From positions 31,347,501-31,411,500 of the forward strand of contig CP142455.1 in assembly GCA_038049695.1 (NCBI GenBank): a DNA stretch of 64,000 nucleotides. Reading direction: 5' to 3'. Under the pieces are notes generated by a model, which saw nothing but the letters and a program-made list of their open reading frames with translations, ran no database searches and was not told the DNA's origin. Both the position numbers and the translations under genes were made by a program. The DNA comes from Cinnamomum chago. Taxonomy: Eukaryota > Streptophyta > Magnoliopsida > Laurales > Lauraceae. This document shows, one piece after another, positions 24,327-34,612 of this stretch; the stretch's first letter is position 1, and each line of letters begins with the position of its first letter.

Positions 24327-27144
24327 TAAATCCTATTGCATAACTATTTTGCGTCAGGAAACTTGGAAGTTTTGTAGTTTTGTCCTTTTATTTTGTTTCC
24401 AAGTGCCTTAAACTTCTTATGAAAGCAGAGAAGATACGAGCATACCCCTAAAATTAGGCATTTGACCAATATTTGGACCCACTTATAACTCAGGTCTTGG
24501 TTTAGATCCACACTGGTATGGACTGGAGAAGAAGGAGGTTTGATTTTGAGTCCAAGGTTTCATATCCAATGATCCAGATATATACCCAGGCCATGATTAT
24601 ATTAGAAATACATATTACATTAAGTGTATTATACAAGTATACCCATATTTGGTCTCTGTTATGCTGTGGAACCAGTCCAATCTAGACCCACTTAATTCAT
24701 CTCTATATAAAAAAAAATCTCATAACCATTATGTTATTTGCATAATAGGAACATGGATTGCATAATATAAAATGCCACTGATATGTTTAGGCTAAATGTA
24801 CTTGAGAGGACCAGTTTCTGTTTATATGTAACAAATGACAACTGAAAATATTGCTTTTCTTTAATGAATGTTGCTATTAAAAATAAAAAAAGTGCTATGT
24901 TTCATTTGAGCCTGATGATGTGATCTTTAAGATACTAATTTTATCGCAAGTGCATGGCTGCCTATATGAGATAGTGGCAAAAACAGGATGAACCCACACG
25001 GAGCTAATTAAAAAAACTTTTAGATTAAGGAAACTAACTAATTATCAATTAAGGAAAATTTCTGGAAAAAAAAAGCAAGCAACTAATTTAGAATGATTAA
25101 GACTACCAATTAATGAAAGTGATTAGAGCCTAGGAATCCAATAAGCATCCACCAATTACTTGTCAAGAACCTAACTTGTTCCAATTTTTACTTCAAACAA
25201 AAGACAAATTAATGTTTTTGACTTTTTTTTTGTGGGCTACTGTTTTTTACTTGGAAAATCTAACTTTAAAAATCCCTTTTTAATTATAAAATGCAACGCC
25301 CAATACTTCATTTACCTCATAAAAGAATAAAAATAATTTAAGCAACACCCATCAAAAGTAAGCATAAACCATTAAAAAGATCTAAGTCCTAAGCATGGCC
25401 TATCAAACCTAAACATAGGTAGTCAAAAATCAATTTTTATTTTCAAAAATTAATAATGGAAGTTTGCCTAGGGCAAAAAGACATTAATCATTAAACACAT
25501 AAACATGGAACACAAATTAGAACTACTAAACAAATAAAGCGGCGATTACTTATCTTCATCCATAACTCTAATCAGTGGATTTAGCCCGCCATTGCAAAGA
25601 AAAGTATTTGATTTGTCATTAAAATTTGCATTTTTACAACTTCTCCTTCATAATACTTCTCTTTCAAAACAAGTCCTTGGACATGGCCCAAGGCTACCAA
25701 AATAAATATTAAAAAAATTTAATGGAGAAAAGAAGAAGGGAAAAGGAGAGAGAATGAGAGAGGACGTCAGAGGGAGCATATCCACGTACACTTCCTTTGG
25801 GTTCCTTTTATAATTTCGGTTATCTTACAGATACATTGAATCTGGACACCTTCTCTACAGATTTGATTTATCTTCTTTGATAAGGTAATCTCTTATCTTT
25901 TTTTAATTTGAATGAGGTGGAAGCTTCCAGAAACCTTTGGATGGCTTGACTATTCTTCAAATGGGGTCCCACAAGGGATGTGCAACAATGGATTATCAAC
26001 GGTGTGGATTTAATTGCAATCCCACCTAAAAAAGAACTTGAAAAATCTCCGGGCCCATAACTTTGTCAATTTAGCTCCAATTTGTGCAATCTGGGTCTCC
26101 ACAAATATCTATTGTGAATAAGCTTTCCAATGGTAGGTAAATTTCATCGATTCAACGGTTGGATTGAAAGTTATGGTCAATTCAAGATGGGCTATCATGA
26201 GAAAAACGGGATTAACTTTTGAAACTTGATTTGCAATGGACTTTATCTTTACACAACTTCCATTTTTAAAAGGAGAGTTGTGGCTGATTCAAACTCTTCT
26301 TCTTTTATTCCCATCATAATTGTACTTTTTGAATTATCTATGAATTATTTCAAATTTGCAACTACTGCAGACCCTACCATGTGGGACATTTCATCTTTTT
26401 CAACAGCAGACCCTATGAGAAGTCTTCTACTTTAGTTAGGACTCTTCAACTGACATATCGAGTGGACCCCCTCTTGATTGATTTTCATATGTGCGTGTGA
26501 GGTTTACTTGGTAAATTCTTCAATTTACTTCTTTTCAAGCTTTAAGCAGGGCTCAAGATAACTGTGTGCTTGAAAGTGGGTCCTGTGCAGAGGCCTACAA
26601 TTCTCATTTTATGCACATTATATTTCAACACATCAAATACCGAAGAACCCATATTAAAGCGGGACCCTTTCGGACAAAATTCTACTCCAACTGAGACTCT
26701 TCAGATAAAAATTGCAAAACATTTTAAGTTAATGCAAAAAAATGTATGAAAAATATGAAAAATTAGGTTCCTAGGTGAAAATGCATGAAATGATCGATGG
26801 AATATGATGAATAATAACGCAATTTACCTAATTAAACCCTTAATTCATCCAAAAATGATGCATAAATATGCAAATTCATGAATTCAACACTTGATGACCA
26901 ATGCAAAGAAGTCAAGCCATGTTGTGTCTCATGATAGAAAACTGACTATTACTAAAGTCATGTATGTTTGCAACTCCTAAGTTGATTATATACTGAAGCA
27001 TGATATAATGACCTAAGTTGATTATATACTGAACCAAGATATAATGATATATAGACATCTTAAAAAGGGTTGACTACACATAAAATTGTACTTCTGAATT
27101 ACTTTATATTTTTAAGTACAGTTTAGAAGAATCATAGAGTTTAG
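24327..27144 (+). repeat. Direct repeat copy 1 (about 2.8 kb)
   Basis: Starts TAAATCCTATTGCA and ends AAGAATCATAGAGTTTAG. It is collinear with 37574-40075 throughout. It carries TTATCGCAAGTGCATGG followed by GATGAACCCACACGGAGC, wording familiar from LTRs of Ty3/gypsy Tat/Ogre-type elements. No primer-binding site, gag or pol adjoins it. About 280 bp (26772-27051) are present here and absent from copy 2. No gene is seen; the short frames near 26226-26435 recur in copy 2 as part of the repeat. Confidence 0.9.
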
Positions 27145-28458
27145 CACTTTAAAGTATATTATGATGGTAGATATAGTCCAGTTTACATTCAGAAACTCAA
27201 ATTCAGAATTTATTCAGCACTTTCAAACTTTTGAAAGAAATCACATATTTTCAAACCTGAAATTCAGATTTTATTTAGCGGCAGCATTAATAGATGATGA
27301 ATTAAAAGAGATTAGTTTGAGATGGTTTTGACATGTGCAATGAAGGTCAACAATGGTGTTGGTGAGGAAAAGCCTCCCTCCAGGTTAATGGCCCCTCAAG
27401 GGCATAAGCCGAATAGGACATGGACAGAGTAGTAAGGCTGGATCTGAAGAAGCGTAATATATCCTAGGATTTGGCCCAAGATAGACTGTAATAGAGAAAC
27501 CAAACTCATGTAGCTGGGCTGAACATAGTTGGGATAGGCACTGGTGATGATGATTCAAACCATTTGTCAGGAATCACATGCAGAACCTGAAATTCAGATA
27601 TTATTCATACCACTATAAAAAAAACCTACATATTTCTTTCCAAACAACAGCAATACTTGGGAAGGGATAAAGAGAAACTCCATATATTGCAGTATTTGAC
27701 ATTATTAATACATCCAGCTTGGCAGAATATCTAGTCTGGAGTTGAACATTTCAATATTTCAACATGTGTTTTTTATTGTAAGTACACCAAATATCACAAT
27801 ATTACAAGTCACAATGGCAAAGTACAATATTGTTAACAATGACAATATTGCAATATTGGGTTAGCCAAACAAATCCAGGATGTTGATGTAATGTAACGAG
27901 CTCTGTATTTATCGATTTGTCTGGTTTTGATGAAATGGATGCTTATCTGATGTTATATAAAGTTGGCTTCTTCTCAAATTAACCTATTCTTGTGCAGATT
28001 TTCCTTACCACTATAGAGAGATTGGGGAATCTCTCTATAGTTTGTTTAGCTGTGAATACCTCGTTTTCGTGAATTCCCCAATTCCTAGATTGGTGAAGTA
28101 GGTCCCTGATTGGACTACAACAGAGTACTGTAGTTCCCTCAATAAATGGAGATTTAATGCACCTTTTAAGTGGTTAGCTGAGAACATTGGCAGTACGTTT
28201 TGGACTTAAAGAGTGTTTCCTTTTCTCATGATATTTATAGCAAAATCAATGTTTAGAAATAAGAAGGTTATGCTGTGTTTTCTCCTTTTGTTTATTTTGT
28301 ACACATAGACCTATGAGTTTATGCCATCATTGTAAATCCAAGATAGAATAATAGAAACTTTTTCATTGCATTAATCTCTCAATCTTTTTATAATGTTAAT
28401 ATATATTTCACTTGGGGGATTTGTTAAATGACAGCTTCCTTCTATGGTGATATTGCAG
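27145..28458. other. Intergenic DNA including a LINE 3' end
   Basis: Apart from the LINE remnant at 27290-27560, no gene is visible up to the MYB exon. A short inverted pair, CTATAGAGAGATTGGGG and ATCTCTCTATAG, lies near 28012-28040. Confidence 0.4.
27290..27560 (+). mobile_element. Decayed LINE 3' end
   Basis: The stretch GAGATGGTTTTGACATGTGCAA..., then GAAACCAAACTCATGTAGC ... AGTTGGGATAGGCACTGGTGATGATGATT, follows the very common end of plant LINE open frames. In those, RWFGHVQ is followed some 100 codons later by a CATGTAGCCGACC-like word and a GATGATGATT terminus. Several stops break the frame. It lies upstream of, and in the same orientation as, the gene-fragment mosaic. Confidence 0.5.
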
Positions 28459-28588
28459 GTCTTCAGAGGTGTGGAAAGAGCTGCAGGCTAAGGTGGGTAA
28501 ACTACTTGAGGCCTGACTTGAAAAGGAGTACATTTTCACCGCAAGAAGAGAACCTGATAATTGAACTCCATGCGGTCTTAGGCAACAG
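28459..28588 (+). pseudogene. R2R3-MYB exon 2, isolated
   Basis: Exactly 130 bp between ATTGCAG and GTAATC, the standard size and position of the second exon in plant R2R3-MYB genes. It encodes [19 protein letters not shown] and then [24 protein letters not shown], which is the end of repeat R2 and the start of R3 of the DNA-binding domain. The preceding exon (start of R2) and the third exon (WSQIA...NEIKNLW) are not found within a kilobase on either side. The frame is intact and shows little decay, so capture or deletion was probably not ancient. It cannot make a functional DNA-binding domain alone. Confidence 0.88.
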
Positions 28589-29299
28589 GTAATCTTTGTT
28601 TCCCTATCTCATGATCAGAAAAAAAAATTACAAGTTATTTTTTGAAGATTAAGTCTCCATTGTTCCTTGAATGTATCCCTCGGCGAATGGAATGAGATGC
28701 AGGTCAGAGATTAAAAAGGTGTGCAGCAGTCGGAAGCCTTTGACACATTGCTTATCAGTACTATTGTCTTTGGAAAGTTCATAGTGTAAGCTTTGAGAGA
28801 TGTGATTCAGGATGACAAGTTTTGGAATGTTTTTTAGGATGCTGCCAAGGAGAAGACTGGTTCACAGATGCAACATAATTGTGCTGCACCCTAGGGAGTC
28901 ATGACTCATACTTATATCCCATTTATAGGAAAATTCTGTCAATGGATATAGTTCTACAAATTAAATCATATATTATCCACCAATTTTGAGGATATTTTCG
29001 CCTTCAATCATCTATTGCAATGTACTTGACAGAAATACGTATCTTCATTGATTTTTTTTTAAATAACTGATGAGTGCTGATAGATTAAAACAAGTGCCAG
29101 TTGAAAAGGCTTGCTGAAATAAATTGAACTAGACGGATATCATTGCTCTTAAGCTGTTGTTGTGCCTAAAGTAAATTGCACTATACAATTACAAACTATA
29201 GTTTGCTTTTAAGTGTTGTTTTGATATTGGAGATGAATCTAGGTTATTTTCGAATAAGAACAAATTAGGTTGATCCATGAATTCCAAGCGCTGATGCAG
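28589..29299. other. Spacer between gene fragments
   Basis: No exon recognised. The stretch includes AT-rich sequence and two GATGCAG/TTTTTAG acceptor-like sites without a meaningful frame behind them. Confidence 0.35.
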
Positions 29300-29440
29300 T
29301 TGTGGTCCCTGGTGGCCCACATAAATCATTAGCATTACTTGGCTATCTATCCATCATTGAGATTGCAGCAGCTTGCCTTTCTCATTCAGGATTGGAAGCT
29401 AAAAACATTCTTGTTGGAGTCCAGTATGAATTTGGGACTC
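29300..29440 (+). other. Exon-like open frame, not recognised
   Basis: After GCTGATGCAG (29299) a frame reads VVPGGPHKSLALLGYLSII, then EIAAACLSHSGLEAKNILVG. It looks like real, conserved coding sequence (balanced composition, no low complexity) and lies in line with the neighbouring captured exons on the same strand. I could not assign the parent gene. The frame then runs into a poly(T) tract. Confidence 0.35.
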
Positions 29441-29575
29441 TTTTTTTTTTTTTTTGTTTGAATGTTATGAAATTGGGACTGTTATACTCTTAATTGTAGA
29501 CTAAGCACCGTGGACGTAGATATTAATTCAATGTTCAGAAGAATGACCTCGTATTTTTTTAATTGATTGATACAG

Positions 29576-29689
29576 GAAGTTTTGAGGATAAAAATAGAAC
29601 ATGCTGATGACAGCCAAGCAATTTTGAATAATAGAGTGAAAGGACAGCTGAAAGTAACGCGAGCTTTTGGTGCTGGGTTTCTCAAGAAG
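29576..29689 (+). pseudogene. PP2C phosphatase exon (POLTERGEIST/PLL-type), isolated
   Basis: Thirty-eight codons between GATACAG and GTTAGT. The translation has [17 protein letters not shown] followed by [14 protein letters not shown]. The word [18 protein letters not shown] is highly characteristic of the POL/PLL clade of plant protein phosphatase 2Cs, which act downstream of CLAVATA-type receptors. The metal-binding DGHGG and DDxT motifs would lie in other exons, and none is present nearby. The frame is intact. Only 123 bp separate it from a CTP synthase exon, which is impossible in the parent genes. Confidence 0.85.
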
Positions 29690-29812
29690 GTTAGTTAGGA
29701 TATAGTTCTCACTTTTTTTTTTTTTTCAACTAGTTTCCAAGGAATTTCTTTTATTGCCGATTTTCTTTAATTTATTTATAATTTAAATATAGTTCCCCAG
29801 CTTTTGTTGCAG

Positions 29813-30089
29813 GGGACATTGAATCCATGCCATTCATTGAAGCTTTGGGACAATTTTCCTATCGTGTAGGTATGGGAATTTTATTGAGCACAGATTGCTC
29901 TGAGTTACACTCGGCTGTTTGGCTTCTTAAATAATTAATTGTGTACCTATTTAAAAATTTTAAATAATTAATTGTGTAATCATTCAAAAAAATAAAATAA
30001 ATTGTGCACCTATTTTTCTTGCAGGTCCTGGAAACTTCTGCCTTGTTCATGTCAGTCTTGTGCCCGTCTTGAATGTTGTTGGCGAGCAG
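29813..30089 (+). pseudogene. CTP synthase fragment, two exons
   Basis: Exon 29813-29869 reads GDIESMPFIEALGQFSYRV and exon 30025-30089 reads PGNFCLVHVSLVPVLNVVGE, joined in phase through a split glycine codon across a GT...CAG intron. These are adjacent segments of the amidoligase (synthetase) domain of CTP synthase, which makes CTP from UTP and glutamine. The parent protein is about 560-600 residues. Only about 40 are here, and neither the N-terminal Walker-type region nor the glutaminase domain is seen. Both exons are intact, with correct splice phases. Confidence 0.9.
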
Positions 30090-30246
30090 GTAGTTATTGG
30101 CTTTATGTATAACATAGCTGGTGTGTTTGTGGATATTTGTAGTGATGGGAAGTTTAAAAATTGGCTCATTAATTTGAAATATTTTCATTTATAAACGACT
30201 TAGTTGGGTTTGATTGGTGCTTTGATTGTATTCCGCAGTGCTAAGG

Positions 30247-30282
<36 letters not shown>

Positions 30283-30979
30283 AGGTTGTTTCCTTGAGTC
30301 TCCATATAAAGTTTGTGAGGGAGAGAATGAATGTTTTTGAGATGTGTTTTGTTTAAAGGGGGGGTGGGGGGTGTGGGGGGTTAAAATATGGTTGGAAATA
30401 CCATAAATGTCAATGCCAATGAAGCTGGGGCCCAGGAGTTTGGCTTCCAAATCACTGTTTTTGGATCACCTGTGTGTCACCTTCTATCATGATACAGTAG
30501 CTGACATTGAAGAAAATTCAGTGGAAGTGATTGAGAACCAGTATGCTTATGATACAGTAGCATACAGTATGCTTTTGATAAACATTTCTTACCACATGCT
30601 AATTCTGCTGTGAACATTTATTGAGAAAGGATTGCAAAGTTTTTCTTTTAGGTGCTGATATTTTAGCTTCATATTATTGTCAAAGTGCACTTATCTTTTG
30701 AATATGTTTGGTTTATTACTTAGTATTTAGTACTTAAGTATTAATTATGTTCAAATTTTGATTCTGTTATATTTTGTAACAATGGGTCTTCATGAGGACG
30801 TTGTTCATGCTTGCTTAGTCTAAATTGACACGGTTAAACCATAAGAAACTTTCCCTGTTTCGATACCCTTTTGTCAAGGCATTTTGAGAAATCCTTTGCA
30901 TGAACAGAAAATTCGTTTAGAGTGCTTGCATCTGTCATGTTACTTGAACAAAAAAGTAATTGTCTTCTGAATTCTGCAG
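30090..30979. other. Spacer between gene fragments
   Basis: No exon recognised. It contains a (TC)n microsatellite at about 30248-30282, a G-rich run at about 30358-30380 and short direct repeats of GATACAGTAGC near 30492-30562. Confidence 0.4.
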
Positions 30980-31627
30980 GAGAACAACTGGCATCTGGTG
31001 CTGATGGTATGGAATGCAGTTCCTTTGCAATTCATGATGTTCTTTAATTGGATTGGGCTTTTCTTTTGAATAGCTTTAACTTTTTTTAGAAAACTTGATG
31101 GGTTAGGTATTTTAGCTGATTTGTTGGAAATGGTGTATGGTTCATGGTAGGAGGAGAGCTTGTCATATGGAAAATGCACCCTACAGATGATGGTCATACT
31201 TGGAAAGTACTCAAGACTTTATCGTAAGATTCCACCTGAATCGTTTTGTCTACACTTTTTGATTGCTTTCAGATACTATTGTTTGTAATTTGCCAAAATT
31301 TTGTTTGTCAGATTTCACCGCAAGGATGTTCTAGACCTGCAATGGTCAACTGATGGAGCATTTCTTTTTTCTGGGTCTGTGGATAACTCTTGCATCATAT
31401 GGGATGCAAGCAAAGGTATGTGTAAGAGGAATGACTTTAGGTTTCCCAGTCTGAAATTAATCAATTATTTATAATGTTTTGGCTGTCACTCATTCCAGGT
31501 TCAGTCCATCAGATATTCGATTCCCATTTGCATTATGTTCAAGGTGTTGCATGGGATCCATTAGGTCAATATCTGGCTTCGATTAGTTCTGATAGGACTT
31601 GCCGAATTTATTTTAACAAGCCTACAG
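30980..31627 (+). pseudogene. FAS2: CAF-1 subunit FAS2 (WD40) fragment, four exons
   Basis: Four plus-strand exons with intact GT-AG introns and matching phases: 30980-31006 (EQLASGAD), 31151-31223 (GELVIWKMHPTDDGHTWKVL), 31312-31415 ([15 protein letters not shown], then [12 protein letters not shown]) and 31499-31627 ([19 protein letters not shown], then [16 protein letters not shown]). This is the WD40-repeat part of the p60-type subunit of chromatin assembly factor 1, which loads H3-H4 onto newly made DNA. About 110 of roughly 450 residues are present. Upstream and downstream repeats are missing. No stop or frameshift occurs within the four exons. Confidence 0.9.
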
Positions 31628-32726
31628 GTACTGCAAAAGGCATAAAAATGAATATAAAATAAGGTAAAAAAAATTCAGTGAAAAAGTATTGAATTCGTCT
31701 CCCAAACCAAACCCACAACCAGCTCGAGGTAATTAAGCATTGGCAGCAGCAGAGGACTATTCATTGTTTTTTGTTAATGTTACAATTCAATGACCATTGG
31801 ATTATGATTATCCTGATCCAATGGGTGCAACTGTAACCAGCTTGAGGTGATTTAAAGATGTAGTTATGGGTACTACAAAAGCTGTAGTACACATAACTAT
31901 GCTATATGTTATCCTTTTTTCTGTTAAGGGCAACATATATAAGAAAGAGAGGAGGATTAAAGCTATAGCAAAGCTACCCCCCCAACAAAAAAAAAAAAAA
32001 GAAGGGAAAGGCCTTAAGGGCAAACAGAAGCCAAAAGAAGAAAAGTCCTGTAGGAGATTACAAAGGAGTTAAAAGCAAAGCTAGCCTGCATGCATGTTAT
32101 GCTAGCACCTCTTTATATATATAAATGCATTATCCCATGACCACCTTATTGCATTGCAAAACTTATTTGTTGTGAGGTATGGATAGATGAAGAAAATGAA
32201 GTCTTCCCCATCTATACATACCTAATAATGCCTTTGAGAAAAACCTTCCTCTTTAACATCTTGGTCTTGCTACTATTGGGACCCATCAGCTCAATTAAAA
32301 TGCCTCCCCAAGATTATCATTCCATAGGTAATTTCTATTATTGGGATAATTAATGAGTAGATTGTGATAGGAAAATATTCTCCGGCTCGGACTGCTCATT
32401 TAGACCGTCCCAAAAGGTGGAACCCCGAATTTCATGCACTCCATAGTGATGATGGCACCAACCCAAATGGACTGCAGAGTGCAGAAATTGGAGAAAATCA
32501 TCATATTACGTTAATCCAACACCTTGGCATGTGTCAGTCTGAGTCCTTAGCTGAAAAGGGAGGATTAGGGGTTATAGAAGAATCAGCTCTAAAAACTTCA
32601 TGAACTAAATTTCGAGTCTACTTTTAAATGAACCTAACACTTTACTTTCTCAAATGAAAAAGTATTATTATTCTTTCAAAAAAAAAATTTGCTATAAACT
32701 GAGGCTATTGTGTTTGGGCTTTGTAG
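31628..32726. other. Spacer between gene fragments
   Basis: No gene supported. An 80-codon frame at about 32364-32603 follows a GTGATAG acceptor-like site and lacks a recognisable domain. There are A-rich runs near 31988-32000. Confidence 0.35.
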
Positions 32727-32828
32727 ATGGCAATCCTCTCCGAGATGATTCCAGCAGCATTGGATCAAAGAAGGGGAAGTTCTCACCTCCGCCGCCAGCT
32801 CCCCATCGAAACCCTCCCACACCAACTG
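32727..32828 (+). other. Proline-rich exon-like fragment, parent unknown
   Basis: A 102-bp frame between TTTGTAG and the strong donor GTAAGTAAG reads GNPLRDDSSSIGSKKGKF and then SPPPPAPHRNPPTP. Clean splice sites, no stops and matching strand suggest another captured exon. I do not recognise the parent gene, and disordered proline-rich sequence is weakly diagnostic. Confidence 0.45.
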
Positions 32829-33047
32829 GTAAGTAAGTATCAGGCACCGATGGGGGTTACTAATAAATTGTAAGGATTATAGATGTGTTGCTGAAATTAA
32901 TTTCAGTCACAGTTCATAACCGTTAGTAATATTTCTAACGGTCATTAAGTGTTACTAATATTTCAAGGTTTGTTAAGCATGCACTTAAACCAACTAGTAT
33001 ATATCTCAACACCTTACTGACTCTTGAGATTTCTTGTTCCATTTCAG

Positions 33048-33246
33048 TGGAGCAGTTGGAGCAAGGTTATCAGCTGATGCTTCAACTGTGCGAAGTCTTG
33101 TAGGGGATGCCTTGGGACTAGTGGTTCAAAATACAGCAACAATTATTATGGGGCTGGTGATAGCCATGGTAGGGAACTGGCAGTTGGCACTAATAGCCCT
33201 GGCAGTGATTCCTTTGGTGGGTTTGGAAGGATATGCTCAGATTAGT
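33048..33246 (+). pseudogene. ABCB (P-glycoprotein-type) transporter fragment
   Basis: After CATTTCAG the frame reads GAVGARLSADASTVRSLVGD followed by a hydrophobic pair of helices (NTATIIMGLVIAMVGNW, LALIALAVIPLVGLEGYAQI) and then stops. This is the beginning of the second transmembrane domain of plant full-size ABCB transporters, several of which move auxin or alkaloids. Only one partial exon is present, with no Walker A, signature or Walker B motif. Homology ends at about 33243. Within 40 bp the sequence becomes an OPR exon, so this is a junction between two donor genes. Confidence 0.87.
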
Positions 33247-33278
33247 TGATGGTGCTTTTGCAGCTGTTCTTTTTCAAG

Positions 33279-33728
33279 GTAGACGAAATCCCTCAAATTG
33301 TGAATGATTTCAGGATAGCTGCAAGAAATGCCATTGAAGCTGGTAAGTTTTCCATTCCTACTATAGCAAGCAGAAGTTCATTAACAACCTTAAAAAATAA
33401 TCCAACTGATTGAATCACTTAGCCCTTGTATCAGTGTTGCATCCGAATGGATAGTTGGGGTGAAAAAAAGAAAGTGCAACAATTCACCTTCAAAGGCCAC
33501 TGATAGGGGGATGGCTCAAATCACCATGATATTTAGTCCACATTCCAGATTTGATGATTTCCTTTTCTGCACTTCATTTTCTTATGCAAGCATATATTCG
33601 CTTATATTTGCAGCTTTTTATGGATTTGAGATCCATGGCGCTCATGGGTACCTAATTGATCAGTTCTTGAAAGATCAAGATAAGCTTCAGTATTGTGAAA
33701 CTGTGAACCGTGAGATGTCCCTCCAGAG
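33279..33728 (+). pseudogene. 12-oxophytodienoate reductase (OYE-family) fragment, two exons
   Basis: Exon 33279-33342 reads VDEIPQIVNDFRIAARNAIE. After an intron with GTAAGT and TTTGCAG ends, exon 33614-33728 reads FYGFEIHGAHGYLIDQFLKD. These are consecutive segments of the flavin-dependent OPR/old-yellow-enzyme barrel; the HGAHGYL block lies near the active site. OPRs act in jasmonate synthesis (OPR3 type) or reduce related enones. After FLKDQ the expected VNDRTD-like continuation is replaced by an unrelated sequence, so the fragment is chimeric or decayed there. About 60 of roughly 375 residues are present. Confidence 0.85.
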
Positions 33729-34388
33729 GTAACTTACTACTTAATTTTCTGTTTGCAATGCTGTGTAGATTCTGAGTTTCATCAGCTGAATAAACTTATC
33801 TTCTTTCAGTTCATCAAAACCATCGTTATCAAAAATAAAAATAAAAAAAGTTAACAGAATAAACCAACTAAAATCTGTCTTCTTGTGGACAAGCCTGAAT
33901 TTTAATGGGATTAAAAAACAACCACCAAGAAAAATACAGTTAAGTAATATCTTTTTAGAAGTAGTTAAGGAAAATTGGTGAGTGGTGTTGCTGCAGCTTT
34001 AGGTTTTTCAAACATGTCCAAGCATCTGATCATGTGACTTGAAAACAATTCTCTGACTGGCTGTGTGGTGGTATTGTTAGGTGGATTTGGGAACGGATGC
34101 AAATACCCCCCTTGGCTTGGGGCGTTTAGTATATGTTTGTGTTTAGTATATCTTAGTATGTTTTGGATCTGTTTGTAATCTTTTACTTATTAATATCATC
34201 CTCCTCTTTAGCAAAAAGAATGAAAAAAAAAAGAAGCATTTCTTCTTCATTCTTGTGTTCTTTGCTAGTGAAACTATACTGATTTACAGCCATAATTTCT
34301 ATTGTGGAAACTTAATGTAATTGAAAATACTAGCAAACCTATTCTCGTTAGGAGAAGAATTCTTTAGATTTTGATGTTTCAAGCATAA

Positions 34389-34420
<32 letters not shown>

Positions 34421-34612
34421 TTATGTGTTTCTTTGAATTTGGTGCTTTGAAGAAACAACTTATAAAGATCAAGAGAACAAAAGCCACAGAAACAGAGCAG
34501 AGAAGCTAATACAAGAAGACTACAGCCTATTCTTCTACACCATCTTCCTCATTTTTCCATTGTAATAGCCAGTTCTTCCCTTCCCTTCTTGGTACTCCTT
34601 TTCTCCTTCACC
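33729..34612. other. Spacer with a possible LINE tail and the RING gene 5' region
   Basis: The stretch from about 34040 to 34240 (GGCGTTTAGTATATG... ending in A-rich sequence) resembles a short LINE 3' tail with poly(A). Positions 34388-34424 hold (CT)n followed by (TA)n. The TATATATATATATTTATG run about 200 bp upstream of the RING ATG could serve as its TATA region. Confidence 0.35.
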
